Assembly: GCF_037081675.1 (NCBI RefSeq)
Contig: NZ_JAZAQL010000002.1
Span: 868,001-932,000 of the forward strand
Length of the DNA: 64,000 bases
Source: Halorubellus litoreus
Lineage (GTDB): Archaea > Halobacteriota > Halobacteria > Halobacteriales > Natrialbaceae
Direction: 5' to 3'
Part shown: positions 62,462 through 64,000 of the stretch, one piece after another
How the letters are laid out: the number at the start of each line of letters is the position of its first letter
Position numbering within the stretch: position 1 is the stretch's first letter
The notes under the pieces: model-generated
Told to the model about the DNA's origin: nothing
What the model saw: the letters and a program-made list of their open reading frames with translations, nothing else
Database searches by the model: none
Translations under genes and position numbers: made by a program

Positions 62462-62662
62462 ATGGGCACGACTCTGCGCGTGACTGGCATGACCTGTGAG
62501 GGCTGTGAGGACATCGTTGAGACAGCACTGGAGATGGCTGATGGCGTCGAGAGCGCGTCGGCCGACCGGGAGGCGAACGAGGCGACCGTCGAGGGGGACG
62601 CGAGCACGGAGACGCTCGTCGAGAAGGTTCACCTCGCCGGCTACGACGCGGAAGCCGCCTGA
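62462..62662 (+). CDS. HMA-domain copper chaperone (CopZ-like)
   Basis: The protein has 66 residues from the ATG at 62462; an in-frame ATG six bases upstream is an alternative. The metal site is VTGMTCEGCEDIVETAL (MxCxxC). The beta-alpha-beta-beta-alpha-beta ferredoxin-like layout ends AGYDAEAA. It would carry Cu(I) to an export ATPase, whose gene is not in the window. It is located 89 bp after the metal regulator gene. Confidence 0.88.
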   Translation: MGTTLRVTGMTCEGCEDIVETALEMADGVESASADREANEATVEGDASTETLVEKVHLAGYDAEAA

Positions 62663-62729
62663 CCCGGTCGGCTATCGGGCCGTCCGCGGGACTCGCTGGC
62701 TTTACTTCGTCGACCCCGTAGTGTCGACC

Positions 62730-63149
62730 ATGAACGGTTCGAGTGACGACGACCGGACGCTGCGTCGACGCGATCTCCTCGGAAGCGCCGGTGTCGCGGT
62801 TGTCACAGCATCGGCCGGGTGTTTCGGGAACGACGACGGAACGCAGTCCGCGAACGGCGAGAACGCGGTCGTCGTCGGCCCTGGTGGGTCGTACGCGTTC
62901 GAGCCGTCGTCCCAGACGGTCGCCGTCGGTGACACCGTCACGTGGACGTGGGACTCCGCGAACCACAACATCGTGGTGAGCGCGCAGCCAGACGGCGCGG
63001 ATTGGACGGGGACGGACGGCGACGGGTCGAAGACGTACGACACCGACCACGTCTACGAGTACACGTTCGAGACGGCGGGCACGTACGAGTACTACTGTCA
63101 GCCCCACGAAGGGCTCGGGATGGTGGCCGAGGTGGTCGTCGAGGAGTAA
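62730..63149 (+). CDS. Halocyanin-type blue copper lipoprotein (first of three)
   Basis: The protein has 139 residues. A Tat signal with lipobox (RRRDLLGSAGVAVVTASAGC) anchors it to the outer membrane face. The plastocyanin fold shows copper ligands His in SANHNIVV and Cys, His, Met in YYCQPHEGLGM. VGDTVTWTW and FETAGTYEY are typical. It carries electrons in respiratory chains. Confidence 0.93.
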   Translation: MNGSSDDDRTLRRRDLLGSAGVAVVTASAGCFGNDDGTQSANGENAVVVGPGGSYAFEPSSQTVAVGDTVTWTWDSANHNIVVSAQPDGADWTGTDGDGSKTYDTDHVYEYTFETAGTYEYYCQPHEGLGMVAEVVVEE

Positions 63150-63248
63150 CGCCCGCCGCGGTGGTGCTCGAACCCACTGGCCGTCGCGTACGCGAGTCCC
63201 GTCGTATCGGGGGAATACCTAATTGACCAACGGGCGTACTCGTCGAGT

Positions 63249-63719
63249 ATGGACCGACCAACGCGACGACAGGTGCTCGCATCGACTGGCGTTGCCGTAG
63301 CGACGGGCGTCGCCGGCTGTTCCTCCGGCGGGGAGGAGACGACGACCGAACCCGACGAGGAGACGGAGCCGACGGAGACCGAGATGGAGACGACGACCGA
63401 GGCGGAGACGACGACGGAGAGCGACGGGCCGACGACGGTCGTCGTCGGCCCCAACGGCGACTTCCGGTTCGCGCCGTCCTCGGTGACGATAGCGGTCGGG
63501 GACACCGTCGAGTGGGTGTGGTCGTCGGGCGGCCACAACGTCGTCGCCGACAGCACGCCCGACGGCGCGGATTGGTCCGGTACCGAGGGCGCACCGAGTG
63601 CGGTCTACGACGCCGGGTACGAGTACTCGCACACGTTCGAGGTCGCCGGCACGTACGCGTACTACTGTAATCCACACCGCGGGTCCGGGATGACCGGCGA
63701 GGTCGTCGTGGAGGAGTGA
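63249..63719 (+). CDS. Halocyanin-type blue copper lipoprotein (second)
   Basis: The protein has 156 residues. A Tat lipobox signal (RRQVLASTGVAVATGVAGC) precedes a Thr/Glu-rich linker of about 35 residues and a cupredoxin domain. Ligands are His in SGGHNVVAD and Cys, His, Met in YYCNPHRGSGM. It is a tandem paralogue of the previous gene with a longer linker. Confidence 0.93.
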   Translation: MDRPTRRQVLASTGVAVATGVAGCSSGGEETTTEPDEETEPTETEMETTTEAETTTESDGPTTVVVGPNGDFRFAPSSVTIAVGDTVEWVWSSGGHNVVADSTPDGADWSGTEGAPSAVYDAGYEYSHTFEVAGTYAYYCNPHRGSGMTGEVVVEE

Positions 63720-63841
63720 CGCGGTGCGCTCCGTGAACCGGGCCGTGTTCGTGGAGTAACGTGGTCGTACTGGCGAGAAGGCGGTGGTTTTTGGGTGAGA
63801 ACTGGGGAAATCACCTTACGGGTCGTCGGCGACCGAGGTGT

Positions 63842-64000
63842 ATGGACGAATCCTCCAGGCGGCGCGTGCTCGCTGGTGCGACGACCACGCTCGCCGCGGC
63901 GCTCGCTGGTTGTTCGACTAGCGGCGGCGGGACGCCGGACGGCGGCGCGACAGGGACGACGACTGACGGCGGCGGGACGACGGAGCAGCCAACCGGGGAG
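63842..64000 (+). CDS. Third halocyanin-like Tat lipoprotein (cut by window end)
   Basis: The visible 53 residues comprise a Tat signal with lipobox (SRRRVLAGATTTLAAALAGC) and a Gly/Thr/Asp linker like that of its neighbours. The cupredoxin domain would lie beyond base 64000. The assignment is by position and N-terminal similarity only. Confidence 0.6.
   Translation, partial: MDESSRRRVLAGATTTLAAALAGCSTSGGGTPDGGATGTTTDGGGTTEQPTGE

Overview
This window is haloarchaeal (class Halobacteria). The backbone is GC-rich and codes for acidic proteins. Many exported proteins carry twin-arginine (Tat) signals, and translation often starts at GTG or at overlapping ATGA, GTGA or TGATG stop/start couplings. 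A tRNA-Trp gene carries the long intron typical of halophilic archaea. Backbone families include TrmB and Lrp/TRASH regulators, halocyanins, a halolysin-type subtilase and DUF5794/DUF5795-like proteins. I cannot name the species. Two islands of mixed, often lower GC content interrupt the backbone. Family names are given from memory of motifs; no search was run.

Island A runs from before base 1 to about 12.2 kb. It looks like an integrated element whose right end is the tyrosine integrase at 10.8-11.8 kb plus a 25-bp tRNA 3'-end-like sequence and a long hairpin at 12.15-12.22 kb. Its cargo resembles a defence or DNA-processing island: a frameshifted RecB/Cas4-like nuclease, a Tat-exported protein, a free winged-helix protein, a HEPN-like protein, an SMC/Rad50-like ATPase coupled to a RecB-like nuclease, a second PD-(D/E)XK nuclease with a DUF4268-like tail, a DUF4268 protein, and a two-TM SLATT-like protein.

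The backbone from 12.3 to 17.57 kb has TrmB divergent from an SMR exporter, a zinc-ribbon mini-protein, IMP dehydrogenase, a membrane protein, a zinc-ribbon protein and tRNA-Trp.

Island B runs from the tRNA-Trp 3' end to roughly 36 kb. Its core is a tailless, internal-membrane virus module related to the SH1/SNJ1 group (Halopanivirales). A rightmost promoter drives a leftward, tightly coupled operon (30.7 to 20.0 kb) with a packaging ATPase, two small capsid proteins, small membrane and Gly-rich virion proteins and a beta-propeller-like spike. Plus-strand early or regulatory genes (SWIM, RHH) lie next to the tRNA. An AT-rich 356-aa gene of unknown function sits inside the virion operon. The right arm (30.8-35.7 kb) carries AT-rich accessory genes, including a membrane zinc-peptidase pair, a TRAM protein, zinc fingers, and a second tyrosine recombinase. 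A TnpB-less IS200/IS605-like remnant and a GIY-YIG-like gene follow.

The backbone from 36.7 to 64 kb holds a large HEAT-repeat protein flanked by an intact-length but frameshifted amidase/SH3/C39 gene and a fragment duplicated from it. It also holds an alcohol dehydrogenase/VOC dioxygenase pair, two related HAD phosphatases, a halolysin-like protease, and a UbiA-lycopene cyclase fusion. Further along are amino-acid oxidoreductases, DNA polymerase IV, a DnaJ membrane protein and a uracil-DNA glycosylase-like protein. At the right edge is a copper module: an Lrp/TRASH regulator, an HMA chaperone and three halocyanin-type lipoproteins, the last cut by the window end.

Three genes (near 1.01, 19.43 and 40.24 kb) appear split by single-base shifts; raw-read checks would tell pseudogenes from sequencing error.
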